Shown here in pieces: positions 51,880 through 60,282 of a DNA stretch of 64,000 nt. Position numbers and translations under genes: made by a program. The DNA is from Paracoccus aestuariivivens (GTDB taxonomy: Bacteria > Pseudomonadota > Alphaproteobacteria > Rhodobacterales > Rhodobacteraceae). Below the pieces are notes generated by a model, which ran no database searches, was not told the DNA's origin, and saw nothing but the letters and a program-made list of their open reading frames with translations. The stretch lies in NCBI RefSeq assembly GCF_009711225.1, contig NZ_WMIE01000004.1, positions 124,001 to 188,000 of the forward strand, read 5' to 3'. Within the stretch, counting starts at the first letter, position 1, and the number at the start of each line of letters is the position of its first letter.

Positions 51880-53109
51880 TTGGCCGATACCCTGATTTCC
51901 GTGGACCTTTCCGAGAGCCCGCTCACCAACGAAAAGATCCACAACCGCTGGCATCCCGACATTCCGATCGCCTGCTGGGTCGAGCCCGGCGACGAGTTCA
52001 AGATCGAGTGCTATGACTGGACCGGCGGCCAGATCAAGAACAATGACGACGCCTCGGACGTTCGCGATGTCGAGCTTGAGCAGGTCCATTACCTCTCTGG
52101 CCCCATCGGCATCAAAGGCGCCGAGCCGGGCGATCTTCTGGTGGTCGAAATCCTCGACATCGGTGCCAAGGAAGAGATGCAATGGGGCTTCAACGGCTTC
52201 TTCTCCAAGCAGAATGGCGGCGGCTTCCTGACCGAGCATTTCCCCGAGGCGCAGAAGTCGATCTGGGATTTCCACGGCATGTTCACCAAGTCGCGCCACG
52301 TTCCGGGCGTGAAATATGCCGGTCTGATCCATCCCGGCCTGATCGGCTGCCTGCCCGACCGCAAGATGCTGGACATGTGGAACTCGCGCGAGAAGGATCT
52401 GTTCGACACCGATCCGACCCGCGTTCCGGGCCTTGCGAACCTGCCCACCACCAAGGCCGCCCATATGGGCGCGATGAAGGGCGAGGCGCGTGAGAAAGCC
52501 GCAGCCGAGGGCGCACGCACCGTTCCCCCGCGCGAGCATGGCGGCAACTGCGACATCAAGGACCTGTCGCGCGGCTCGACGATCTATTTCCCGGTCTATG
52601 TCCCCGGCGCAGGCCTTTCGATGGGCGACCTGCATTTCAGCCAGGGCGACGGCGAGATCACCTTCTGCGGCGCGATCGAGATGGCGGGCTGGCTGCACCT
52701 GAAGGTCAGTCTGATCAAGGACGGGATGCAGAAATACGCCATCAAGAACCCGATCTTCAAACCCTCGCCCATCGTGCCGAAATATGACGACTACCTGATC
52801 TTCGAGGGGATCTCGGTCGATGAGGGCGGCAAGCAGCATTACCTTGACGTGCAGATCGCCTATCGGCAGGCCTGCCTGAACGCGATCGAATATCTGAAGA
52901 AATTCGGCTATTCCGGCGCTCAGGGCTACGCGATCCTCGGGACCGCGCCGGTGCAGGGCCATATCTCGGGCGTGGTCGACGTGCCGAACGCCTGCGCGAC
53001 GCTCTGGCTGCCGACCGACATCTTCGATTTCGACCTGAAGCCGAATGTGAACGGCCCGACCAAGATGCTGGACGGCTCGGTCGACATTCCGCTGGCCCCC
53101 GATCTGTAA
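51880..53109 (+). CDS. fmdA: Formamidase
   Basis: 409 residues from a TTG at 51880 with AGGGAG upstream; a TTG at 51856 that overlaps the urtE stop would add eight residues. It belongs to the acetamidase/formamidase family, hydrolysing formamide to formate and ammonia in the cytosol. Family sequence is strong throughout: SPLTNEKIHNRWHPDIP, GDEFKIECYDWTGGQIKNND, VHYLSGPIGIKGAEPGDLLV, REHGGNCDIKDLSRGSTIYF, GDLHFSQGDGEITFCGAIEM and GYAILGTAPVQGHISGVVD. Codon third positions are almost all G or C, suggesting high expression. Its place after urtABCDE makes uptake and hydrolysis one unit. Confidence 0.95.
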   Translation: MADTLISVDLSESPLTNEKIHNRWHPDIPIACWVEPGDEFKIECYDWTGGQIKNNDDASDVRDVELEQVHYLSGPIGIKGAEPGDLLVVEILDIGAKEEMQWGFNGFFSKQNGGGFLTEHFPEAQKSIWDFHGMFTKSRHVPGVKYAGLIHPGLIGCLPDRKMLDMWNSREKDLFDTDPTRVPGLANLPTTKAAHMGAMKGEAREKAAAEGARTVPPREHGGNCDIKDLSRGSTIYFPVYVPGAGLSMGDLHFSQGDGEITFCGAIEMAGWLHLKVSLIKDGMQKYAIKNPIFKPSPIVPKYDDYLIFEGISVDEGGKQHYLDVQIAYRQACLNAIEYLKKFGYSGAQGYAILGTAPVQGHISGVVDVPNACATLWLPTDIFDFDLKPNVNGPTKMLDGSVDIPLAPDL

Positions 53110-53117
53110 ACCATACA

Positions 53118-53140
53118 GGGCCGAAGCCAGCCTTCGGCCC
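53118..53140 (+). terminator. Hairpin between fmdA and fmdB
   Basis: GGGCCGAAG and CTTCGGCCC form a perfect 9-bp stem around CCAGC, 8 bases after the fmdA stop, followed by CTTTCCCTCT. It may end most transcripts after fmdA or protect the mRNA, with fmdB read at a lower level. Confidence 0.58.
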
Positions 53141-53163
53141 CTTTCCCTCTGCCGGAGCCCCAG

Positions 53164-53493
53164 ATGCCCACCTATGATTTTATCTGCAATGATTGCGGGC
53201 CGTTCGAGGCCCACGCCGCCATGGCCGATTTCAACAAGCCGCACGACTGCCCGTGGTGCGCGACCCCGGCACGCCGCGCCATGCTGACCGCGCCTTTGCT
53301 GGGCAATATGGATGCGGGCCGCCGCAAGGCTCATGCCACGAACGAACGCAGCGCGGATACCCCCCGCCGCTCGCACGGCTCGGGTTGTTCATGCTGTTCG
53401 GCAGCGGCGAAAAAGAAACCGTCGGGAACCTTGCATCGCCCCGACGGCTCGAAAAGCTTTCCCGCGAAACGCCCTTGGATGATCTCGCACTGA
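53164..53493 (+). CDS. fmdB: FmdB-family zinc-ribbon protein
   Basis: 109 residues. The N-terminal zinc ribbon uses two CxxC pairs: CNDC (MPTYDFICNDCG) and CPWC (HDCPWCATPARR). A flexible middle contains CSCC, and the C-terminus SKSFPAKRPWMISH is like that of FmdB proteins beside formamidase genes. FmdB was named as a possible regulator of the formamidase operon in methylotrophs, but its molecular role is not established. It is probably the last gene of the urt-fmd operon; an inverted repeat follows 10 bases later. Confidence 0.87.
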   Translation: MPTYDFICNDCGPFEAHAAMADFNKPHDCPWCATPARRAMLTAPLLGNMDAGRRKAHATNERSADTPRRSHGSGCSCCSAAAKKKPSGTLHRPDGSKSFPAKRPWMISH

Positions 53494-53503
53494 CAGGCGT
53501 CGC

Positions 53504-53533
53504 GCGGCCGTCGGGGTATATCCTGACGGCCGC
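53504..53533. terminator. Inverted repeat between convergent fmdB and pmtA
   Basis: GCGGCCGTC and GACGGCCGC pair perfectly around a 12-base loop in the 52-bp space between the two stop codons. It can serve both directions; no T-run is seen on either side. Confidence 0.5.
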
Positions 53534-53545
53534 AGAGGAACTGCG

Positions 53546-54163
53546 TCAGCTTTTGCGCAGCTTGCTAAGGACCAGAAACGTCATGAACGGCGGGATCGAT
53601 TCCTGCTGTTCCGGCACGAGTTGGGCCTCTTGCAGTACGGTCTCGATCCTGAAATCGGAATGCCAGCCGATCACATCTGCCAGGGGGGCGAAGATGCGCT
53701 CGATCTTGGCCAGCGGTCCCTCGGTCCGGGCGAAGTGGTTGGTTATCACAACCTTGCCGCCCGGTTTGCAGACCCGCGCGATTTCGGCCATGACCTTTTC
53801 AGGTTCCGGGACGACCGACAGCACATGCATCGCGGCAACCGTGTCGAAATGCTCGTCGGGAAAGTCCAGCGCACGAGCATCCATCTGCAAAAGCGCGTGG
53901 ACCTGATCCAGCTTCATCCGCTCGACCTTGTCGACGGCTTTGTCCAGCATCTCTCGGCTGAAATCTATGCCGGTGACCCGAGTTCCGGGGCGGTAGTGCT
54001 GTAGCGAAAGGCCGGTTCCGACGCCGACCTCCAACACGCTTCCGCCCCGGGAATTGATGTAGTTTACGGCTTTTTTCCGCCCGACATTGGTGATGGCTCC
54101 GAAAGTCCCGTCATAGACCGGAGCCCAACGTGAGTAGGAAGACTGTACCGCCTTGAGATCCAT
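53546..54163 (-). CDS. pmtA: Phosphatidylethanolamine N-methyltransferase, Rhodobacter PmtA type
   Basis: 205 residues, near the length of the Rhodobacter-type enzyme. The SAM-binding motif is LEVGVGTGLS (E45, G47, G49, G51), followed by ARALDFPDEHFDTVAAMHVL and VCKPGGKVVITNHFA. The N-terminal YSRWAPVYDGTFGAITNVGR and the C-terminal PPFMTFLVLSKLRKS match bacterial PmtA/UbiE-like lipid methyltransferases. It would add methyl groups to PE to give phosphatidylcholine. It sits 9 bases after pssA and downstream of psd on the same strand, so the whole route from CDP-diacylglycerol to methylated PE is encoded in one run. Confidence 0.86.
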   Translation of the reverse strand: MDLKAVQSSYSRWAPVYDGTFGAITNVGRKKAVNYINSRGGSVLEVGVGTGLSLQHYRPGTRVTGIDFSREMLDKAVDKVERMKLDQVHALLQMDARALDFPDEHFDTVAAMHVLSVVPEPEKVMAEIARVCKPGGKVVITNHFARTEGPLAKIERIFAPLADVIGWHSDFRIETVLQEAQLVPEQQESIPPFMTFLVLSKLRKS

Positions 54164-54172
54164 ATAGCGCGC

Positions 54173-54922
54173 TCAACCTGAGGAAGTTTTTTTTCTCTCC
54201 AACAGAGCCCAGATCACCATAGCAACGTAACCAACGCAAAGAACAATTAGCATCGCCCACGGGAAAGTTAGCAGTGTTGCCAAGGTGGCTGTCATCGAGA
54301 TCAGGAAGAATTTGACGTTTTCCCGCGAAATTCTTGTTTTCTTGAACGACCATGTCGGAATCCGGCTGATCAGCAACAGGCCGACAATGACCATATAGAT
54401 GCAGATCACCACCTCGGGCAGGACCGGACGGTTTCCGAACAGGAACGACAGATACATCGGCAGCATCACCAGAAGCGCACCGGCGGGTGAGGGAACCCCC
54501 TCGAAATAGGCGCTGTCGTGCTGGGGGGCGTCGGATTTAGCCCCGACATTGAAGCGCGCCAGTCGCATCACGCTGCAGACCGAGAAGACCAGCACCGAAA
54601 TCCACGCAACGCCGCGAAACTCGTCCAGCCCCCAGAAATACAGCAGCAAGGGTGGCGCAACGCCGAAGTTCAGGAAATCCGCCAGCGAATCCAGTTCGGC
54701 CCCGATCTTGCTGGAGCTGCCAAGGGCGCGGGCAAGTCGCCCGTCCACCCCGTCCAGCACCCCCGCGAAGATGATCAGCATGACCGCAAGTGTATAGTTT
54801 CCCTGCACCCCGAACCTGATCGCCGACAGTCCCGCGCAGATCGCGGCCACCGTCAGCATATTGGGCAGCAATTGCAGCAGCGAAAACTCGCCCGAGGGTT
54901 TCTGCGGTTCGTCTGGCATCAC
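54173..54922 (-). CDS. pssA: CDP-diacylglycerol-serine O-phosphatidyltransferase
   Basis: 249 residues with about eight membrane helices. The CDP-alcohol phosphotransferase motif is complete: D60-G61-x2-A64-R65-x8-G74-x3-D78-x3-D82 (in [20 protein letters not shown] and on). It makes phosphatidylserine from CDP-diacylglycerol and serine at the inner membrane, the substrate of Psd. The later part has [20 protein letters not shown] and [13 protein letters not shown], typical of the type II PssA. It overlaps the psd stop by 4 bases. Confidence 0.95.
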   Translation of the reverse strand: MMPDEPQKPSGEFSLLQLLPNMLTVAAICAGLSAIRFGVQGNYTLAVMLIIFAGVLDGVDGRLARALGSSSKIGAELDSLADFLNFGVAPPLLLYFWGLDEFRGVAWISVLVFSVCSVMRLARFNVGAKSDAPQHDSAYFEGVPSPAGALLVMLPMYLSFLFGNRPVLPEVVICIYMVIVGLLLISRIPTWSFKKTRISRENVKFFLISMTATLATLLTFPWAMLIVLCVGYVAMVIWALLERKKTSSG

Positions 54923-55599
54923 TCGGTCCGGTCGCCAATCATGGACAGCTCGGCGATGATGGATTCGCCAGCCACCATAGTCTGGCCGATGCTGACCAGC
55001 GGTTCAACGCCCGGCGGCAGGTAGACGTCCAAGCGGGAGCCGAAGCGGATAAGCCCGAAACGTCCGCCGGTCTGCACGGTATCGCCCGGCTTTACGAAAC
55101 AGACGATACGGCGCGCGACCAGTCCAGCGATCTGCACGACGGCGAGCTGGCGACCGTCAGGCATCTCGATGCACAGGCTGTTGCGTTCGTTATCGACGCT
55201 GGCCTTGTCCAGCGAGGCATTGAAGAATTTGCCCGGACGATAGGCGACCGCCGTTACCTTGCCCGCGACAGGCGCGCGGTTCACATGGCAATTGAAGACG
55301 CTCATGAATACGCTGACGCGGGTCAGCGCCATGTCGGACATGCCAAGCTCGGCAGGCGGAACCGCCTTTTCGATCAGGGACACGATGCCGTCAGCCGGGC
55401 TGATCACCAGACCGGGACGCGCCGGAGTCACGCGCTCGGGGTCGCGGAAGAAGTAGTAGCACCAGATCGTCAGAATGACGCCAAGCCACCCCAACGGCTC
55501 CCACAGCAGAAACAGCACCAAGGTGATCGCGGCGAAAATCGCAACGAAACGCCGTCCCTCTGGATGCATCGGCTTGATGAATGTGTCGCGCATGCGCAT
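54919..55599 (-). CDS. psd: Phosphatidylserine decarboxylase, archaeal-type short form
   Basis: 226 residues. It decarboxylates phosphatidylserine to PE. The pro-enzyme cleaves itself at the Gly-Ser in [11 protein letters not shown] (G187/S188), leaving a pyruvoyl group on the small alpha chain. Near the N-terminus are two hydrophobic helices, then the family marks [21 protein letters not shown] and [20 protein letters not shown]. The start has AGGAAGG 11 bases upstream, which can be masked by a hairpin (55609-55648). It is first of the psd-pssA-pmtA run. Confidence 0.95.
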   Translation of the reverse strand: MRMRDTFIKPMHPEGRRFVAIFAAITLVLFLLWEPLGWLGVILTIWCYYFFRDPERVTPARPGLVISPADGIVSLIEKAVPPAELGMSDMALTRVSVFMSVFNCHVNRAPVAGKVTAVAYRPGKFFNASLDKASVDNERNSLCIEMPDGRQLAVVQIAGLVARRIVCFVKPGDTVQTGGRFGLIRFGSRLDVYLPPGVEPLVSIGQTMVAGESIIAELSMIGDRTE

Positions 55600-55608
55600 A
55601 AGAGATCG

Positions 55609-55648
55609 GCCCTTCCTGTGATTTGTGCCCCGACATACGAGGAAGGGC
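55609..55648 (-). promoter_or_regulatory. Hairpin that can mask the psd ribosome-binding site
   Basis: On the minus strand GCCCTTCCT (from 55648 down to 55640) pairs perfectly with AGGAAGGGC (55617 down to 55609) across a 22-base loop. The second arm contains the likely psd Shine-Dalgarno sequence AGGAAGG. When paired, ribosome access would be blocked. It may instead end the amidase transcript, but there is no T-run. Confidence 0.42.
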
Positions 55649-55711
55649 TTGTCTCAGGCAAGATGCAACGCTTGGGCATCGGGGATGGGCGACTGCGCGA
55701 TCCCGCAGCAA

Positions 55712-57190
55712 TCAGGACGGACGAAACCTCGAGAACCCGCTTGCCTGCTCATAGGCATAGGCGATCTGCAGCACCGCCAGATCCGAGCGTTGCGGACCGA
55801 TGATCTGGATGCCGATTGGCTGGCTCGTTCCCTTCGGACCGAATCCGGCGGGAACGGCGGCAACCGGCATTCCCGCCAGCGTGGCCGGAATCACGACCTC
55901 CATCCAGCGATGATAGGTGTCCATCTGTCGGCCCGCGATCTGTTTCGGCCAGTCGAGCTTGGCGTCAAAGGGAAAAAGCTGCGCCGTCGGCAGCACCAGA
56001 TAGTCGTAGCTGTCAAACATTGTCCGCATGACCTGATAGAAGGCCGACCGGTTGACGCTGGCCGCGAAAACATCCACTCCGGTCAGCTTCAGGCCATTCT
56101 CGACTTCCCAGATCGCCTCGGGCTTGAGCAGCGAACGGGTCGTTTCATCGGCATAGAACTTGCCCAAGGTTCCTGACACCGTGAACCCGCGCAGCGTCAG
56201 CCATGTCCGCCAAAGAGCCGGCATATCGAAATCCAGTCGTGCGGCCTCGACCGAACAGCCCATATCCTCGAAATTTTTCAACGCGCTCCGGCAAGTATCC
56301 AGAACTCCGGCTTCCATCGGAAGATAACCATCCAGGTCGCCCAGATAGCCGATCCGAGCTCCGGTAAAGTCCCGTGACAGGTTTTGTCGGAATTGCAGCG
56401 GGTCCATATCCAGAGACAGCGGTGCGCGGGCGTCGTAACCGGCCTGCACCGACAGCAGATAGGCCGCATCTGCAACGGTCCGCGCCATCGGTCCATCGCA
56501 GCCCAGTTGCTGCACGAACAGATCGGCATTCGTCGCAATCGGGACCAATCCCTGCGTTGGCCTGAACCCCACGACATTGTTCCAACCCGCCGGATTGCGC
56601 AGCGACCCCATCATGTCGCTGCCATCAGCGACGGGTAGCAGACGCTGGGACAATGCGACCGCCGCCCCTCCGCTCGAGCCTCCGGAGGACAGGTTTGTGT
56701 CCCATGCGTTCAGCGTCGTGCCGAACACCGGGTTATAGGTATGCGAGCCAAGGCCGAATTCAGGGGTATTGGTCTTGCCGACGAAAATCGCTCCCTCGCG
56801 CCTTGCGCGCTCCGCGACGATGCTTTCCGTCGCGGGCAGATTTTCACGGAATATCGGCGATCCTTGGGTCGTGACGATGCCAAGCGTCGGGGTCAGATCC
56901 TTTGGCGCTTGCGGAATGCCATGCAACGCTCCGGTTTTTTGTCCCGAGGCAATGGCCTCATCGGCAGCGTCGGCTGCCTTTCGCATTTGATCGGGGTCCA
57001 GCCTGCTGACAATGGCGTTGAAGCGTGGGTTGACCATCTCGATCCTGTCCAGATAGGCATCCATGACCTCGCGGCAGGACAGTTCCCTGCCCCTGATCGC
57101 CGCAGCAAGATCGACGACTCCCATGTCGGTAGGATCACTGGCATGACGGTGGCTTGGCGCGAGGTCCGTATTCGAAACGGTCGTGGTCAT
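55712..57190 (-). CDS. Amidase-signature family hydrolase
   Basis: 492 residues. The amidase signature is complete: the catalytic lysine in HGIPQAPKDLTPT, the glycine-serine block SSGGSSGGAAVALSQRLLPV with the bridging serine, and the nucleophile in DMMGSLRNPAGWNNVVGFRP. The first half also has TNTPEFGLGSHTYNPVFGTT. Such enzymes hydrolyse carboxamides or aryl and peptide amides; the substrate cannot be read from sequence. There is no signal peptide, so it is cytosolic. It has the same direction as the next two genes. Being close to the formamidase locus is suggestive but they are on opposite strands and separate operons. Confidence 0.87.
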   Translation of the reverse strand: MTTTVSNTDLAPSHRHASDPTDMGVVDLAAAIRGRELSCREVMDAYLDRIEMVNPRFNAIVSRLDPDQMRKAADAADEAIASGQKTGALHGIPQAPKDLTPTLGIVTTQGSPIFRENLPATESIVAERARREGAIFVGKTNTPEFGLGSHTYNPVFGTTLNAWDTNLSSGGSSGGAAVALSQRLLPVADGSDMMGSLRNPAGWNNVVGFRPTQGLVPIATNADLFVQQLGCDGPMARTVADAAYLLSVQAGYDARAPLSLDMDPLQFRQNLSRDFTGARIGYLGDLDGYLPMEAGVLDTCRSALKNFEDMGCSVEAARLDFDMPALWRTWLTLRGFTVSGTLGKFYADETTRSLLKPEAIWEVENGLKLTGVDVFAASVNRSAFYQVMRTMFDSYDYLVLPTAQLFPFDAKLDWPKQIAGRQMDTYHRWMEVVIPATLAGMPVAAVPAGFGPKGTSQPIGIQIIGPQRSDLAVLQIAYAYEQASGFSRFRPS

Positions 57191-57237
57191 CTTTTCTCGT
57201 TATCCTGCTGTATCAGACCAGAAAACCTGCCGGCCCG

Positions 57238-57825
57238 TTAACGGCCGTTCATTCCCTTGCCCGCATGGATCAGGGGGGCGGCCTTGTCGATCCGCGAGAC
57301 CCGTGTGGCCGGTTGCTTGGCTTGCGAGATATGCAGCACCCAGCTGCGCCGCCGTCCCGGTGTCAGCGCATCGAACGCGGTCCTGAACTCGGCATCGCCG
57401 TCCAGCCGATCCACAAGCTCGACCGGATATTCAAGATCGTCCTTGGGCAGGTCGATCCTTGTTCCGACTTTCTCGATCTCGATGGCTTCGCAAATATAGG
57501 CATTCAGGACAGGCTCAAGCGCCTTGATGCGCGCCACATCGGTAAAATTGATCACCCGTGACGTGCGCGAGTTTTCACCCGGCGCTTCCAGAAGACCTTC
57601 CGGATCGCTCAGCAGAACGCCCTTGAAAAAGCCCAAGGTGGCGCGGTCCTTGAAGCCCCAGATAATCGCGACATTGCCGCCGTTATAGGTATAGACAGGC
57701 GAGCGCCACTTGAACTCCTCGGTCAAGGCGCTGGCCAATAGCAGGTCGCGCAATGCGGCCAACTCATCCTGCCAATCGGTCAGGTTCCGGAAAATGGTAT
57801 CAACCTCGGGGTGTTTCTCAGACAT
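57238..57825 (-). CDS. YdeI/OmpD-associated family protein
   Basis: 195 residues. The N-terminal half has the DUF1801 pattern (LLLASALTEEFKWRSPVYTY, then VAIIWGFKDRATLGFFKG). The C-terminal half has the YdeI-type LTPGRRRSWVLHISQAKQPA and TRVSRIDKAAPLIHAGKG. YdeI proteins form large oligomers and have been linked to resistance to cationic peptides or bacteriocins in enteric bacteria; the mechanism is not settled. It has no signal peptide. It starts with an ATG and lies 18 bases after the ggt stop, so it is likely co-transcribed with ggt. Confidence 0.8.
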   Translation of the reverse strand: MSEKHPEVDTIFRNLTDWQDELAALRDLLLASALTEEFKWRSPVYTYNGGNVAIIWGFKDRATLGFFKGVLLSDPEGLLEAPGENSRTSRVINFTDVARIKALEPVLNAYICEAIEIEKVGTRIDLPKDDLEYPVELVDRLDGDAEFRTAFDALTPGRRRSWVLHISQAKQPATRVSRIDKAAPLIHAGKGMNGR

Positions 57826-57843
57826 GGTCGCTGTCCCTATGCA

Positions 57844-59655
57844 CTATCCGCCGATGGCGATGCCCTCACGACGAGGATCGGCGCCACCCTCCAGCCCGTC
57901 GGGCGTAATGGCGATGGCCTGAATGCCCGAGTTCAACTCGGTCTCGTTCACCTCGAAACCCAGATCCGCCATCGGTTTTGCCAGATTGGCCGCAGGGGTT
58001 CCTGCCTCAATATCCAACGGACCGAAACGCGACAGGATATTCGGCGCGGCGGCGGCCTGCTGCACATCCATGCCCCAATCCAGATGGGCAATAATGGACT
58101 TCGCGACATAGCCGATGATCCGGCTTCCCCCCGGCGAGCCGATGACCAGTACGGGCTTACCGTCCTTCAGCACGATGCTGGGGGCCATAGACGAGCGTGG
58201 ACGTTTCCCCGGAGCCAGCGCATTCGCAATCGGATAACCCGCCTGATCATGGGTGCTGAAGCTGAAATCGGTCAACTCGTTGTTCAGCAGAAAGCCGTTC
58301 GTCATCACCCGTGCGCCGAAGCCGTTCTCGATGGTTGTCGTCATCGAAAGCGCGTTGCCTTGCGCGTCGACAATCGCGATATGCGTGGTCGATGGCAGTT
58401 CCAGCGCGTAGTCACGTCCCCAAAGCATCGCGTGGCTCCAGCCCGGTTTACCGGCGCTGACCTCGGGCAGGCTGTCATCTCCGGCAAGAAGTTTTCCACG
58501 CTCGGCCAGATAAGCCGGATCGACCAGGCCTTTGGTCGGCATCGGAACGAAATCGCTGTCGGCCATGTAACGCTCGCGATCGGCAAAGGCGAGGCGCGAG
58601 GCATCGCCGATCAGCCGCCAGCTTTCCGGATTCTGGGCGCCAAGGCTTGCCAGATCATACCCCCCTAGCATGCCAAGGATTTGCCCGACCGTCAGTGCGC
58701 CCGAGGATGGCGGCCCCATGCCGCAGACATCATGCGCGCGATAGGTGGCGCAGACTGCCGGACGTTCCACCACCCGATAGGCCGCCAGATCCGAGGCAGA
58801 CAGGACACCCGGATTGTCCTTGGCGCCGCGCACCGCCGCGACAATATCCTGCGCCACCGGACCCGAGTAAAACCCGTCCGCGCCCTCGCGCTGCAAGACG
58901 CGCAGAACATTTGCGTAATCGGGGTTTTTCAGCAGCGTTCCGGCAGAAATGGCCTGCCCGCCAGGGAAAAAATAGTCGCTGGTTTCAGGATATCGCCGCA
59001 GAGCATCGCCTTCGGTCGCGACCAGACCGGCAAGACGCGGCGAGACGGTAAAGCCATGGTCCGCCAGCCGGATCGCATCCTCGAACAGGTTTGACCAATT
59101 CGCGCGGCCCCAACGGCGATGCGCGGCTTCCAGCAATGCAGGGGTTCCGGGCGTGCCGACCGAACGTCCCCCGACGACCGCCGCCATGAATTTCAAGGGC
59201 GCGCCGGATTCGTCCTGAAACAGCGTCGGCGTGGCCGCCATCGGGGCCGTTTCGCGCGCGTCCAGCGTCGTCAGTTGTCCGGTCCCTGCATCGTACCAGA
59301 CCAGAAACGCCCCACCGCCAAGGCCCGAGCTTTGCGGCTCGACCAAGCCAAGAACCGTCTGGACGGCGACCATGGCATCGGCAGCCGAACCTCCGGCCTC
59401 AAGAACACGCGCGCCAGCCTGTGCCGCCAGCGGATTCGCGGCGCTGACCATCCAGTTCTTGGCCTTGACCGGTTGGCCCGCAACCTTGGCCGTCAGCGCG
59501 GCGCGAGCGGCATCGGTCAGATCTCCGAAAGCGTCTGACCGGTCATTTGCGCCGGTCGCGGCCTCGGGCGCGACGGCATCTGTCGCCTGCTGCGCATGGA
59601 TCGGGAAAGCGACACTGCTTGCCAGCAATGCCAGAACTAAGCTTGTCCGTGTCAT
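57844..59655 (-). CDS. ggt: Gamma-glutamyltransferase (gamma-glutamyltranspeptidase)
   Basis: 603 residues with a signal peptide (MTRTSLVLALLASSVAFPIH, cleaved near HAQQ), so it acts in the periplasm. It hydrolyses or transfers the gamma-glutamyl group of glutathione and similar compounds. The precursor self-cleaves before T423 in LPSTTHIAIVD, the N-terminal nucleophile of the small subunit. The large subunit has GGGAFLVWYDAGTGQ and DARETAP, and the small subunit NNELTDFSF and GKRPRSSMAPSIVLKDGKPV, then GSPGGSRIIGYV. Length is normal. A GGAGGGG precedes the ATG. It could also act on glutamylated amines like those of the PuuA-like pathway, but location in the periplasm argues against a direct link. 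Confidence 0.95.
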   Translation of the reverse strand: MTRTSLVLALLASSVAFPIHAQQATDAVAPEAATGANDRSDAFGDLTDAARAALTAKVAGQPVKAKNWMVSAANPLAAQAGARVLEAGGSAADAMVAVQTVLGLVEPQSSGLGGGAFLVWYDAGTGQLTTLDARETAPMAATPTLFQDESGAPLKFMAAVVGGRSVGTPGTPALLEAAHRRWGRANWSNLFEDAIRLADHGFTVSPRLAGLVATEGDALRRYPETSDYFFPGGQAISAGTLLKNPDYANVLRVLQREGADGFYSGPVAQDIVAAVRGAKDNPGVLSASDLAAYRVVERPAVCATYRAHDVCGMGPPSSGALTVGQILGMLGGYDLASLGAQNPESWRLIGDASRLAFADRERYMADSDFVPMPTKGLVDPAYLAERGKLLAGDDSLPEVSAGKPGWSHAMLWGRDYALELPSTTHIAIVDAQGNALSMTTTIENGFGARVMTNGFLLNNELTDFSFSTHDQAGYPIANALAPGKRPRSSMAPSIVLKDGKPVLVIGSPGGSRIIGYVAKSIIAHLDWGMDVQQAAAAPNILSRFGPLDIEAGTPAANLAKPMADLGFEVNETELNSGIQAIAITPDGLEGGADPRREGIAIGG

Positions 59656-59733
59656 GATCTGCCCCTCCGCAATGGGAACAGTCTGACCCCGACAACCCGA
59701 GCCTGCAAGGATGGATCGAAATCCGGCGGCAAG

Positions 59734-60207
59734 CTATCGCGCAAAAGGCGCGATCCGGCAGTCCAGCGCGACAACCAGATCGTCCGGTCGAAGGATGATC
59801 TGCAAACCGCGCTGTCCCCCGTTGATATAGATGGTTTCGTGGTCACGGGCGCTCGCCTCAAGCAGCACCGGCACGCTCTTGCGCTGCCCCAAGGGGCTGA
59901 TGCCGCCAACCTTGTAGCCCGTCATCCGCTCGGCCAGTTCCGGCTTCATCATCTGCGCGGATTTGGCACCGAGGACCGAAGCCAGCGCCTTCATATCCAC
60001 CTCGGCATCCGAGGGCAGGATCGCGCAGACCGGCTTGCCGTCAACCTCGGTCATCAACGTCTTGAACACACGGGCGGGGGGAACATGCATCGCCTCGGCC
60101 GCCTGCAATCCGACCCGCTCGCCACCCGGAGCGTATTCGTATTCGGCCAGTTCGAACGAGATCCCCGCCTTGGTCAATTGCTGCGTTGCCGGAGTGCCTC
60201 GGGCCAT
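59734..60207 (-). CDS. ybaK: Cys-tRNA(Pro) deacylase, YbaK/EbsC type
   Basis: 157 residues, the usual YbaK size. It removes cysteine wrongly attached to tRNA(Pro), acting in trans with prolyl-tRNA synthetase in the cytosol. Features: TPATQQLTKAGISFELAEYE, VFKTLMTEVDGK (the conserved lysine of the active site), ASVLGAKSAQMMKPELAER, and TGYKVGGISPLGQRKSVPVL. Closely related INS domains edit alanine; the GGISPLGQ pattern and length favour YbaK. It has the same orientation as the flanking genes with gaps of about 75 bp. Confidence 0.9.
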   Translation of the reverse strand: MARGTPATQQLTKAGISFELAEYEYAPGGERVGLQAAEAMHVPPARVFKTLMTEVDGKPVCAILPSDAEVDMKALASVLGAKSAQMMKPELAERMTGYKVGGISPLGQRKSVPVLLEASARDHETIYINGGQRGLQIILRPDDLVVALDCRIAPFAR

Positions 60208-60282
60208 GATCCATCCCTTGCGATTGTCGCCATGTTTTCCAGATCACCGATATGCATGACGGTTCCGGCGGCAGTCCAGACC

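Noticed and set aside
51874-53376. 500-codon minus-strand open frame across fmdA
   Set aside because: Antisense to formamidase, with no domain-like sequence.
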